A stretch of DNA of 64,000 bases from Persicaria tinctoria (Eukaryota > Streptophyta > Magnoliopsida > Caryophyllales > Polygonaceae), in NCBI GenBank assembly GCA_037127255.1, contig JBANSL010000009.1, forward strand, positions 32,943,475 through 33,007,474, given 5' to 3'. Each line of letters opens with the position of its first letter. Positions within the stretch are counted from its first letter, which is position 1. A program made the position numbers and the translations under genes. The notes under the pieces were generated by a model. It ran no database searches, was not told the origin of the DNA, and saw nothing but the letters and a program-made list of their open reading frames with translations. Shown here one piece after another: positions 45,554 through 56,340 of the stretch.

Positions 45554-47314
45554 ATGCAGGTGGATCCTTCATCGGAGCCTCCCCCTCCTCCGAAAGACCC
45601 GGGGCCTACTCGTGCTTCTGCCTTGACCACAGCGGCACCAACAGGTGGCTCGGCCACAGCGCAACCGTCTGTCAAGGAAGCGGTCTCTTGGAGAGACAAG
45701 GTTGTATTGGGAGGTTTCGCATAGAGAAAGACTCTCCTAAAGGGAGAATTCGTCAAGGACAAGATAGCTGTGTCCTTCCCGGTAGGGCTGGGTGGCGATC
45801 CGGCGGTCACCATCGACCCTTCGGTGATGAGCACCCTGGCCGGAGTATGGGAAAACTCCCTGATCAGAATCCTCGGGCCTAAGATCCCGTTGTATGTTAT
45901 GGAGAAGAAGCTAAAGGAGATCTGGAAGGAGTGCGGGAGGATGCAAGTGATTGATTTACCGTTTGGCAATTTCCTGGTCAGATTGGAAAAGAAAGAGGAT
46001 TGCCTCAAAATCCTTACGGAAGGGCCATGGTCGATCTTTGGTAAGTGTTTAATTATCAAAGCCTGGTCGCCCTAGTTTAAGCCCTCGGACGCCATCAAAA
46101 CGGTCCCAGCTTGGATTAGAATCCTTAACCTCCCGATGATTCTCTATCAAGAGGACGTCCTTATGAAGATCGTTGAAGGCCTAGGGAACCCGATCAGAGT
46201 GGACCACCGGACTGTCTATACGAACAGGGGGGACTTTGCAAGGGTGTGTGTCAAAGTGAATCTCGAGGAACCGTTAAAGGGCTCGATCTATATCAATGGT
46301 GAAAGATACTTGTTGGAGTACGAAGGGATCCCTAGCATTTGTTTCAACTGTGGTAGAGTTGGCCACGTGAAAGGACAATGTCCTAGCATGATCTCCATGG
46401 AAGATTCAAGTAAAGAAAGTGGTGGAGCATCCAAGATCGAGGATACACAGGAGCAAGTCAAACCCGGCGGGAACCCAGAAATCAGTGAGAATTCTCATGG
46501 TCCCTGGATGGTAGTGACAAGGAAGGGAAGGTCCGCCAGGTCCTCCACAAACCAGCATGGGAGGCCAATTTTGCCAACAGGGGGGAAGCCGAGGAAACCT
46601 ACGACGGCGCTGGCGAAAACCCAAAAACCGCCACCGACCGATAATCACGCGCCTAGCAATAATGGCCCCGGGAGTAGCAAGCCGTCTTTTGAGTTTCGTG
46701 GTAGTTCCAAGAAGAATGTGGGAGATATTAATGATAAAAGAGTTAATACGGATGCCGTTATTATCCCAACGGCTAATCGGGAGAAGATTACTCCGAATCA
46801 GAACAAGGGAACGGAGACTTCATTTAGAGATGATAAGAATGGGCCTGACAAGCCTGGATCCGGATTAGTGGGTAGCAGGTCTGGCCCAACCCAAAACAAA
46901 ATGGAGGCCCAAGCTAAAAATGGGGTCCTGAACCTGGGACCCAAATTGAAGAGCAAACAGGCTTCTAAATTCAAGAGGAAGATCCAAAAGAAGGGTTCAG
47001 TCGGAATATCTCAGTTACTAAAGTCGGACACGACAGGAGCCATCCATGGAAATCGTGAGGGTCAAGGTGTGGTCTTGGGGTGCAACCCTTCAGCCCCGAT
47101 CTCCTCGCCCAACATCTCTGTTCCCGTTTCTGAACTGGCCGAGGAGGTCATGTGGGCGGAAGGGGAAAGAACGGACTCGTCCCCATCCCTGATGGGGAAA
47201 TTCTGGTGTTCGACGTCGTCGTCGGAGAACAATGAAGAGCAAGGCTCAAGGGAGACGAACATGGTTATGGAGGAAAGCGAGGAGGGACCTATTGTCCCGC
47301 CCAAGGAAGCTTGA
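45554..47314 (+). pseudogene. LINE ORF1 (DUF4283 / CCHC RNA-binding protein)
   Basis: ATG at 45554 (MQVDPSSEPPPP) opens a Pro-rich start, then a DUF4283-like domain (VDLPFGNF-type segment VIDLPFGNFLVRLEKKEDCL, TEGPWSIFGKCLI). The zinc knuckle CFNCGRVGHVKGQC follows (C-x2-C-x4-H-x4-C, about residue 270). The tail is long, polar and Gly/Asn-rich. TAG stops at 45722-45724 and 46073-46075 interrupt one continuous frame of 587 codons. ORF1 proteins coat LINE RNA; here only pieces could be made. Confidence 0.85.
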
Positions 47315-47381
47315 TCTTGCGACGCGCCTCGCCTTGATTTATGTCTTTCCTTACCTTTCTTTTGTTCTATTTTTTCCTCCC

Positions 47382-50300
47382 ATGGATAGTTCCTCCACCA
47401 ATAATTTTAATGTGTTATTTTGGAATTGCTTTGGCGCAGGTAAGAAGAGTTTTGGTCGAGCTATACGGTTCATCATGAAAATATGCTCGCTTGATGTGCT
47501 TGTTCTCATGGAGACTCGGATATCAAGGGACGGGGCTGAAAAGGTTTGCAGGAAGTTGGGTTTCTCCAGCTATGTTCGAATTGAAACTGTTGGTTTTTCC
47601 GGAGGTGTGTGGCTTCTCTGGAACGCTAGCAAGTGCAATCTTGTTATTCATGAAAGTGCTGCGGATTTTATTCATGCCTCTTGGCTCACGGGTGGTGTCA
47701 AGGCTCATTTGATAGCTGTTTACGACCCTCCTACGGCAACTAGAAGGGACCCTTTCTTGACCAATCTCTCGACTTGTCTAGATTCCATCGACGGTCCCCT
47801 CATCATTGGAGGGGATTTCAACTGTATCGTGAAGCCGGAGAAGACTCAAGGGGGTATCGGGGCTGTTCATCGTGATGCGCCCCGTTTCAAGAGTATCGTC
47901 GATCAGAATGGGTTGGTTGACTTAGGCTTCTCCGGGCAAGAGTTTTGGAGTAAGGTGTCTCTTGGGGATAGAGTCATCTCGAAGCGCCTTGACAGGATCT
48001 TCTCGAATGTTGTCGGCAGGCTTAGGTGGCCGGAAGCCAGGGTTCGCCACCTCCCTAGATATTCTTCCGACCACTGTCCGCTTCTACTTGAACTCAACCC
48101 AAGCGTTCGCAAGGACAGGAGGCGTCGCCCCTTCAGATTCGAGGCCGCCTGGGTTAGCCCGTGAAGATTTCCCCACGTTCCTTGAGTCTAAGTGGACAAA
48201 AGACAGCCCCACGCCGGAGGCCCTAGAGAAGCTCAGCCTCGACCTCTCCAAATGGAACAAGGATGTCTTTGGGAGGATCGAAGGGCGGAAGAGCACTCTA
48301 CTTAAAGAGTTGGATGGGATCCAATGAAAACTGGCTAGAATTCTTAATAGTGTCGATAGAGAACGGGAAGCTACTCTTCAAAAGAAACTGGACGAAACCC
48401 TTGAACAAGAAGAGATACTCTGGTTCCAGAAATCCCGGGAAAAGTGGCTAAAGTTTGGGGACCGAAATACTAGCTACTTTCATGCCACCTCGGTTATTCT
48501 TCGCAAACGGAATAGGGTGGAGGGTCTCAAGGCGATCAACGGCGACTGGATTGAGGACAGCAAAGTGGTTGAGGTGATGGCGCTTGATTTCTTTAAGTGT
48601 CTCTAAAGCCAAGAGAACTGCAGCAGCCCGCCGGAACCCATTCCCTGCGATTTTCCGAGTTTGCAGCATAAGGTTTGGGAAGGTTTGTGTGGGTTGCCCA
48701 TGGGTGAGGAGATTAAGCTGTCTTTCCGAAGCATGGGAGCTTACAAAGCCCCGGGGATAGATGGTTTTCAACCTATTTTCTTCCAAAGATGTTGGGACAC
48801 TGTTGGTAGTTCGGTCACTGATTTCATAAGAAGTTTCTTCATCTCGTCCAAGCTTGCTCCCGGGGTTAACGATACTCTTATAGCTTTGTTGCCTAAGGTG
48901 GGGAAACTTGAGACGATCCAGCAGTTCCCTCCGATTAGCTTGTGCAACGTGGTGTATAAGGCTATCACCAAAATTCTGACGACCCGCCTCAAACCTCATA
49001 TGTGCAGCCTGGTGGGACCGACGCAGGGTAGCTTTATCCCGGGAAGATTCATCTCTGACAATATAATTATTGCCCAGGAGGTTGTTCATTCCATGAGGAG
49101 AAAACAAGGAGTGAAAGGGTGGATGTGTTTAAAGCTCGACCTTGAAAAGGTTTATGACAGATTGAGCCGGTCCTTTATAGAGGAGACCCTTAGGGGCGCT
49201 GGTTTTCCCGAAACCCTGGTCGGATGGATCATGGAGTGCATAAGAACTCCTAGGATGCAATTGCTATGGAATGGTGAAGCAACCGAACAATTCACCCCAT
49301 CCCGGGGCATCCGCCAAGGGGACCCAATCTCTCCATATATATTTATTTTATGTATGGAGAGATTGAGTCACCTGATCTCGGACTCGGTTGAGGACGAAAG
49401 CTGGAGACCTATCAGAATTGCTAGAGGAGGACCGAAGCTCTCTCACCTCTTCTTTGCGGATGATATCCTCCTCTTTGCCGAAGCCTCAGTTTCGTAGGTG
49501 AGAGTTATCCGTGATTGTTTGGACATATTTTGTGGTGCGTCTGGCCAGAAGGTTAGCCTTCAGAAATCTAAATTCTTCATTTCTCGGAACGTTAATCAAA
49601 GCCTGATTGATAAAATACAGACCGAGAGTGGTATCGAAGCGACTGGGGATCTTGGTTCTTACCTCGGTGTCCCAAAACTTCACAAAAGAATCTCGGCCAA
49701 GCTGTTCGAGCCCATTTTGGAGAAGTTTGCCTCGAAGCTGTCTGGGTGGAGAGCGTCCCTTCTGAGTTTTGCGGGAAGGACCACCCTTACTCGCGCGGTC
49801 CTCTCTGCGATCCCAGTTTACTCCATGTCGACTATGCTTCTTCCGGAAGGCACTTGCAAGAAGATTGAGAGAATGTGTAGAGACTTCTTATGGAGTTCAA
49901 CCCCTGGGAGGCGTCGTATGAACAAGGTGGCCTAGACTGAAGTTGCACAGCCTAGAGAACTGGGGGGGCTTGGAATAAAAAGAATGAAGGATCTGAACAT
50001 TGCTCTCCTCGCTAAGCTGGGATGGCGGTTACTGAGTGGAGAAAATGAGCTTTGGAGTGTTGTCCTCACTAGTAAGTACATCAACAAGTCGCTGGGGGAC
50101 TCGCCGGGTGCTTCGCATGTTTGGAAAGGGATCTTTGGTGCTGTTAAGGATCTCCTCAAACCAAATGTGCAATGGCGGATTGGGGACGGGCAAGATGTCT
50201 TGTTCTGGAAGGACAAATGGCTCGGTTCAGAAACTTTAGAGGATTTGGCGGATGACGGGATTCCACCGAGTGCAGCGGCTACCAAAGTCTCAGACATGTG

Positions 50301-51504
50301 GACTCTGGAAGTTGGCTGGAAGTGGCAGGAGTTCGCCTCCCGTCTCCCAAATGCTACGCGCCTGAAGGTTGCTGCGATCATTGTCACTGATAGAGAAGAC
50401 GTCGTCTGCTGATCGGGAAACAAGAACAGGGAGTACACGGTCAAAGCGGGTTACGATATCCAGAAATGCTTGGTTACGACCCCTTTGATGGACAGAGATT
50501 TCTTCACAACGATCTGGGGCCTAAAGGTTAACGAGAGAATCAAGAGTTTCATATGGCTTGCTTGCAAGGGAGGGGTCCTGACAAACGAAGAGCGAGCTAG
50601 ACGACACATGGGTAACTCTGAGTTATGTCCCTGTTGCCTATCCTTTTCTGAATCCCTTACCCATCTTTTTAGGGATTGTGATGCTGCTAACTCTTTTTTG
50701 GTGCAGGTGGATGGTGTCGAGCAGGGGTCGGGCTTCTTCACGTTTTCGTTTGCCTCATGGCTAAGGGCGAACATCCTAGATAAAGACAAGATGGTCAATG
50801 GTGTGGAGTGGAATGCTTTCTTCGCAATAGCACTTTGGCGCCTTTGGTTGAGGAGGAATGGGTGGGCTTTTGGCAGCAACAAAGAACATGCTCTTGCGAC
50901 GGCGACCTGTATGGTGTTGGCGCAGGAGTACAGAAACGCGATGAACAACCTGAAAGAACCGTCCAGGACCAGCTTCAGGGGAGTGATCAATGTTAGGTGG
51001 GAACCCCCGGAAACTGGTTGGGTGAAGCTTAACACGGATGCGACAATCAGGAGTTCCGGGGAGGCTGCGGCGGGTGGAGTGCTACGCAATGAAAATGGAG
51101 ATTGGCTGACCGGGTTTGCCCAGAACATTGGCTCCTGTTCGGTGGAGTACGTTGAGCTTAGAGCAATCACCAAAGGGCCCGAGCTTGCCTGGGAGCAGGG
51201 GTACGAGAAAGTGGTGTGTGAGACGGACTCAGAAGTCGCGCTGAGGTTGTTAAGAGATGGGGTGCAGCCTTACCACCCGTGTGCTAGCCTTGTTGACATT
51301 GGGCAAGGCTTCCTTCGTAGGGGTTGGACCGTCCGACTCCGTCATACCTTCCGTGAGGGAAACTCCCTTGCAGATTTCGTTGCGAGCTACGCTCTTTCTT
51401 TTCCTTTAGGTGTTTTTGTTTTGAACTCGGCTCCTCCTGGAGCCTCTGGACTTCTGCTGGATGATGCTCGGGGACGTCTAAGGCCCCGGCTTCACATCCG
51501 ATGA
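47382..51504 (+). pseudogene. LINE ORF2: endonuclease, reverse transcriptase, RNase H
   Basis: ATG 47382 (MDSSSTNNFNVLFWN). The AP-endonuclease shows WNCFGAG, ETRIS, GGDFNCI and the SDHCPL end motif. A 1-base gain near 48151 moves the rest to another frame, which then runs to 51504. RT shows GAYKAPGIDGFQ, GSFIPGRFISDN, RGIRQGDPISPYIF and the catalytic FADD. A zinc-binding RT region follows (WRIGDGQDVLFWKDKW, CPCCLSFSESLTHLFRDC), then plant-type RNase H (NTDATI, VELRAI, ETDSEVAL, HTFREGNSLADF). Five stops lie in that frame at 48325, 48604, 49495, 49933 and 50410. At least three look like Arg/Gln/Trp codons changed by C-to-T or G-to-A. The enzyme would nick DNA and prime reverse transcription; this copy cannot. 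Confidence 0.9.
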
Positions 51505-51645
51505 TTTTGGTTTGCTTTTGCTTCTTTCTATTATACTACCTTACCCTTTGGGTGAGGTTTTTCCACCAAAAAAAAAAACTATATAATTATCAAATTTTTT
51601 TACTTTTTTTTTTATAAATTCATACGGACTACTTAATAATTAATA

Positions 51646-52073
51646 CTTCCTCCATTAATTAAAACTTGACGTTTTACTATATAAAATATTAAATTTTAAA
51701 ATAATTTTTTAAAATAATTTAATACTTATTACAATTAAGTACTCTCTCCGATTGGAAATATAAAACGTTTGACTTTTGTGTACGTAGTTTAAGGAGCTAA
51801 CAATTATATAAAATATTGATTTTTTAATTAAATTTTTTTACATTATGATACTCAATATTAATAAGTGTTACTGTAAAAAATTAATATTTCATATATTTTT
51901 TAATTTAACTCATTACACTACGTGTATAAAAGTCAAACGTCTTATATTTCCAATCGGAGGGAGTATGATTTTATAAAAAACAAATAAAAAAAAGGTTAAT
52001 AGTTTATAAGTTTTTATCATTCTAAGAAAGTGTGCATGATTAGTAAACGACAAGTTTTAATTAACAAATGGAG
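51646..52073. mobile_element. Stowaway-like MITE (outer)
   Basis: TA at 51644-51645 and 52074-52075 flank inverted ends CTTCCTCCATTAATTAAAAC and its partner GTTTTAATTAACAAATGGAG. TA duplication and CTYCCTCC-type ends fit Tc1/Mariner Stowaway MITEs. It is interrupted by the next entry. Confidence 0.75.
51742..51963. mobile_element. Stowaway-like MITE (inner, 222 bp)
   Basis: TA on both sides (51740-51741, 51964-51965). The terminal inverted repeats of about 45 bp begin CTCTCTCCGATTGGAAATAT and end ATATTTCCAATCGGAGGGAG. AT-rich and non-coding. Confidence 0.9.
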
Positions 52074-52483
52074 TAGTAATAAGCACGAAGTTATTTAAAA
52101 GTTCATATTTTATAGGAGTTTTTTGCTAAGTGTCCATTTTTCATAAGGCCTTTTGCAAAATGTCCACTTTTATTTCCCCTTTTGCAAAATGTCCTAATAT
52201 TACATTTTTACCCCTCCTTCCCATGCCCTTCCTTCCTTCCCATTTTTATTTTGACCATTGACCGGTCAAAGTCAATGAATTGGTGACACAACTTTGGTGA
52301 CACAAAAAAAAAATGGGTGACACGTTATTTTTTTTTCGAATTTTTTTTTTTCGAAATTAGTGTCACCACCTTTATAAGTGGTGACACCGGTCAATGGCTT
52401 TGGTGACACATGTATGATGATAAACAAATTTTTGGGTGACAATTTTTATTTTTATTATTTTTTTTTTACGAGATTAGTGTCAC

Positions 52484-53350
52484 CGCCCTATCGCTGTCAC
52501 CACAACCCATATCGTTGTCACCGCCCTTATTGCGGTCACCACCTCTATCGTTGTCACCACCCTATCGCTGTCACCACCACTCATATCGCTGTCACCACCC
52601 TTATTACTGTAACCACCTCTATCGTTGTCACCGCCCTATCGCTGTCACCACTCCTATCACTGTCACCACAACTCCTATCGTTGTCACCACCACTCATATC
52701 GTTGTCACCACCACTCTTATCGTTGTCACCACCCCCTATCGATGTCCCCACCACCTCTATCACCGTCACCAACACCCATATTGCTGTCACCACCTTTATC
52801 GCTGTCACCGCCCTATCGTTGTCACCACTCCTATCGCTGTCACCACCACTCCAATCGCTGTCATCACCGCCCCTATCACTGTCACCAACACCCCTATCGC
52901 TGTCACCACCACCCCTATTGTTGTTATCACCGTCCTATCACTGTCACCAGCACCCATATTGTTGTCACCACCCTTATTGTTGTCACCACCTCTATCGTTG
53001 TCATCGTCCTATCGTTGTCACCACCACCCATATCGTTGTCACCACCCTTATCGCTGTCACCACTCCTATTGCTGTCATCACCACTCCTATCACTGTCACC
53101 ACCACCATTATCGTTGTCATCACCCCTATTATCGTTGTCACCATCCATATCGCTGTCACCACCCTTATTGCTGTCACCGCTCTATCGTTGTCACCACTCC
53201 TATCGCTGTCACTACCACCATTATCGTTGTCATCACCCATATCGTTGTCATCACTCCTATCACTGTCACCACCCTTATTATCGGTGTCACCACCCTATCT
53301 CCGTCACCACCCCTATCGCCGTCACCACCCTATCGTTATCACCGCCACTA
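52484..53350 (+). repeat. TATCGYTGTCACCAC minisatellite
   Basis: Roughly 870 bp of irregular 16-23 bp units built on TATCGCTGTCACCACC or TATCGTTGTCACCACC. Some units carry CCC or ACTC inserts and TATT for TATC. The absence of stops in the unit leaves all three plus frames open for 250-370 codons, which is a composition effect. Preceding sequence (52280-52440) holds several GGTGACAC words, the complement of the core. Confidence 0.9.
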
Positions 53351-53359
53351 TCACCAACA

Positions 53360-54015
53360 ACAAAGTCGGAACATCTTTGTTTTTAGATGATTTTTTTACG
53401 AGAACATTGTCACCCACAACAAAGTCGGAACATTTTCAAATTGATGAAGTTCAAGGGTTAAGAAACTCTCATATAATGAAAAAGTAAATCTGATAAACTA
53501 AAAATGTGATTATAGTATAGAACATTTTAAGTCATTGTCTCCTGATAAACCAACATTTAAGACCAAAATGTGATTAAAATATAGAACATTTAAGCCATTT
53601 ACATCAGTGCAAGTGTAAAATATCATCATCTATAGGACGTTTACAAACCAATTACGCGCTATGTATCATTTCATCATCATCATGAATGGGGCGTTTGCTT
53701 TTCTTCTTGCAAAATTCTTTGCAGACACCTTCTAGCCCAATCACGACAAAACCCAATCGGAATTTTGCTGTTAATAATTAGCACAAGTTGATCCCTCCCA
53801 CAATTTCAGTACATAGAAAAGAACATGTTTTAATCAGCAGCGAAAAAATTTAATATGAAATACCAGAGATAGCATAATATAAGCATAATTCCTAAATTCA
53901 CAAATTAAGATTGGAGACCATAACTACAAACGTCAAACCAGATCAAAATTTAAAGGAACAAGTCCAGAATTTGGGGAAGAAAGACTAACGGAAGCGGAAT
54001 CGGGGTGGTTAGCAG
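53360..54015. other. Pack-MULE interior without recognisable gene
   Basis: A duplicated phrase, AACAAAGTCGGAACAT, occurs at about 53358 and 53417. ATATAGAACATTT words follow, then AT-rich sequence. No supported coding feature. Confidence 0.5.
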
Positions 54016-54310
54016 TCATGGACTCATGGCAGCGGCTGTCTCGGCCAAGACGCTGAGGAATTCGTCAAAGGTGACAGGCCATTCCCGTCGGCCAATCCCA
54101 CCACTCACATTATAATCGAAATCATCAAATTCAGAAGAGATCTTCGTGGATTAGCCTCCCGTCGTCATCGGTATCCATCTGCCTGAACGCCTCCTCCATA
54201 ACTCCTCTATTCCTCCTACTGTCTTCCATCCTCAAAATCATCCGCTAGATCTCCCTGAAATCGACGCGGCTGTCGCCGTCCGAGTAGGCCCTTGCGATCA
54301 TCGCGCCGAT
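54016..54310 (-). pseudogene. Captured EF-hand (calmodulin-like) gene fragment
   Basis: Minus-strand translation gives AMIARAYSDGDSRVDFREI, a stop, then RMILRM, MEEAFRQMDTDDDGRLIHED and, after a shift, WPVTFDEFLSVLAETAAA ending at TGA 54016. D-x-D-x-D-G spacing and the acidic position 12 are canonical EF-hand loop features, so the source gene encoded a calcium-binding calmodulin-like protein. Stops inside and at the end of the second loop, with a frame change, show it is a relic. The exon is GC-richer than its surroundings, as expected for captured coding DNA. Confidence 0.7.
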
Positions 54311-54617
54311 CTATTCCTCGTCGTGGTCGTGATAGGCGGAAGAGAAGTCGCAAGGAGAGCGAGCGAGGAGTCGCAATTCCAGCAACGACAAATCGCAGAT
54401 CCGAGGCGACAATGGCGAGAGCACGGGGATACGAGACCAGGAGGAAGGAGGAAGGACGGTGGCGGCATCCGGCGACGACAGGTAGTGGCGCCAGGGGCCG
54501 GATCTGGCGCCATTGGAGCTCGGATCCGGTAGCAGAGGTGGCCCCTGAGCGACGGTGGAAGAGCGCTCGACCAGATCTGACCTATTGCAATTTCTCCCCA
54601 ATTGAATTATAAGGCAG
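54311..54617. other. GC-rich Pack-MULE segment of unknown origin
   Basis: Arg/Ser-rich frames exist on both strands with no recognisable domain. Possibly promoter or 5' exon DNA captured with the EF-hand fragment. Confidence 0.35.
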
Positions 54618-54749
54618 GGGTAAAATGGGATTATCAAAAAAAATTACGACATTTAGCAAAAACTGATTTTAAGTGGATATTTTGCAAAAGGAGTTTGACA
54701 AAATGGATATTTAGCCAAATTTTTTCTATTTTATATATTTTTCAACATC

Positions 54750-54797
54750 AAGCGTGCGTAAATAGTAAAATGTCAAGTTTTAATTAACGGATGGAGT
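54750..54797. repeat. Orphan end of the outer Stowaway family
   Basis: GTCAAGTTTTAATTAACGGA followed by TGGAGTA matches the right end of the MITE at 52038-52075. No left end was found, so it is a remnant or part of a rearranged copy around the Pack-MULE. Confidence 0.55.
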
Positions 54798-54946
54798 AAT
54801 ATCCTGATTAATTTACAAAAAAAAAAATTATTCAACTCGCTGAAAAGTAAAAGTTTTACTGTGTTGCACCGGTAAAAGATGCATGGTGTTTGCTAGGAAA
54901 AAAAATGCGATGGACAAGATACCGAAGCCTAAAAAAAAGTGACTTA

Positions 54947-56041
54947 GAGCATCTTCCATCGTATGCTATAATAGCTAAGGAAAATAGTCTACCACAATAG
55001 AATATTCTGAAATGGCTTAGCATGAAAAATTGTGGCTTCCCCCGTAAGCTAAATATTTTAGGCCAAAATATGAAAATTCCCTATAAATCAATGTATATAT
55101 TACCATTGATTGATTATATACGTCATTTCTCACTTACCCACATATGATACTCATTCAATTTTAATTTACTACAATGAATCCATCAAGATTTGTTACTTTA
55201 ATGGTATGCAAATAACAATTTATTACTTTAATGGTATGCAAATAACAATTTATTCCTGGCGAAACATAGTAAAATGAAGAATATGATGTTCAATTAAGAC
55301 GGAGGAGGGAGTTCGTAGTCACATTATCATTTATCATGACTGAGAAGGTGATGTTGATAAATTCCAGAGTGGATTATAAGCTATATGGATTATGAAAATT
55401 TTAAATTCACAATTTTGAAGTAGTAACTTTAGAAAAAATCGTAATAAATTTGTACTTAAAGTTGATCTAAGTGGCGTATTTGGAACAAGGAATGTTTATA
55501 AATAGAGTTGTGGATCTATATATAAAATATTAGATAATTTTAAGTTTTAATGTGTTTGAGTAGTTTGTAGTTTCATTTTATACTTTTTATTTCGTAGGTT
55601 TTATACTTTAAAATGTACGAATAATCACAAATTAGTATTTATTTCGATCCAATGTATAGTTTTGATGATGTAATAATAAAAAAATTATGTGAATTTCTTA
55701 AAATATTATTGATACGAAAATAATATCCAGATGTAAAATATTATCCTAATATTGAAGAATTAGATAATATTTTACAATGTTATGACTTTTATTTTAATTA
55801 TAAACATAATTAATCTTAAAATATATATATAACTATAATGTTTATAGAATATGTCAATGTTAAATAATTAAAAATAAAAATAAAAGATGTGGAATCCACA
55901 TTTGGCCTTCCAAAATCCCAAGCCAAATTTGGCCTTTGATTTAGAAATAGCTTGCCAAAAATTTGGCCAAAATAGAAAATAGCCTAGGGTGAAAGAGAAA
56001 ATAGGCTAAAATAACAATTATAGCCTATGGTAGGAGATGTC
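54947..56041. mobile_element. PIF/Harbinger-like non-autonomous transposon
   Basis: TTA at 54944-54946 and 56042-56044 flanks 1,095 bp. The left end GAGCATCTTCCATCGTATGC and the inverted right end GACATCTCCTACCATAGGC are similar, and both are followed by TATAAT. A 3-bp TTA duplication with GAGCATCTCC-type ends is typical of PIF/Harbinger relatives. AT-rich, no transposase. Confidence 0.78.
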
Positions 56042-56340
56042 TTATATTTGTCTTGTCAGCAAACTCTAAAATCGCAGAAACCCTCTTAACCTAATAATTA
56101 ATAAATTCCTACAATCTAATTAGTTTACTAAACCATTGATTTTGTCTACAATCAACAAAGGAACAAACTAGAAAAATGAAGTTGCTAGCTTCTTGGTTGA
56201 GTTTGAGAACTTAAGACGATTTAATCTTGGCGGTTCACATCTCCATCATTTTGCTACTTCTCTCTTTGGACATCAATCATGGACTAAACCAGAGAAACTA
56301 ATAAATATAAATCCATCCAGGAAGAAGCAGCTACAATGAA

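Larger units (their letters stand above)
45503..51575 (+). mobile_element. Full-length L1-type LINE, inactive
   Basis: It is flanked by a target duplication of about 20 bp: AAACTATATAAATATC near 45483-45502 and AAACTATATAATTATC near 51575-51594, with one mismatch. It ends in an A tract at about 51568-51578. It contains a short leader, ORF1 (45554) and ORF2 (47382). Both target copies and the 5' leader survive, so it was a full-length insertion. It lies in the decayed Ty3 remnant. Confidence 0.9.
52115..54726. mobile_element. Pack-MULE-like element (TSD TATTTTATA)
   Basis: A perfect 9-bp duplication TATTTTATA (52106-52114 and 54727-54735) flanks a 2,612-bp element. Its ends form a terminal inverted repeat of about 100 bp. 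Both ends share GCTAA(G/A)T(G/A)TCCATTTT, then CCTTTTGCAAAATRTCCACTT, then TTTTACCCCT. A 9-bp duplication with long inverted repeats is the Mutator-like signature. No transposase is present. It contains a large TGTCACC minisatellite and a fragment of an EF-hand gene, so it fits a non-autonomous gene-capturing MULE. Confidence 0.88.

Noticed and set aside
52484..53350. CRISPR-like array
   Set aside because: Units are short, irregular and have no unique spacers; the genome is a plant.
52378..53487. Long Ser/Leu/Pro/His-rich frames in all three plus frames
   Set aside because: They are translations of the TGTCACC minisatellite, which contains no stop in any frame. No domain, no start context.
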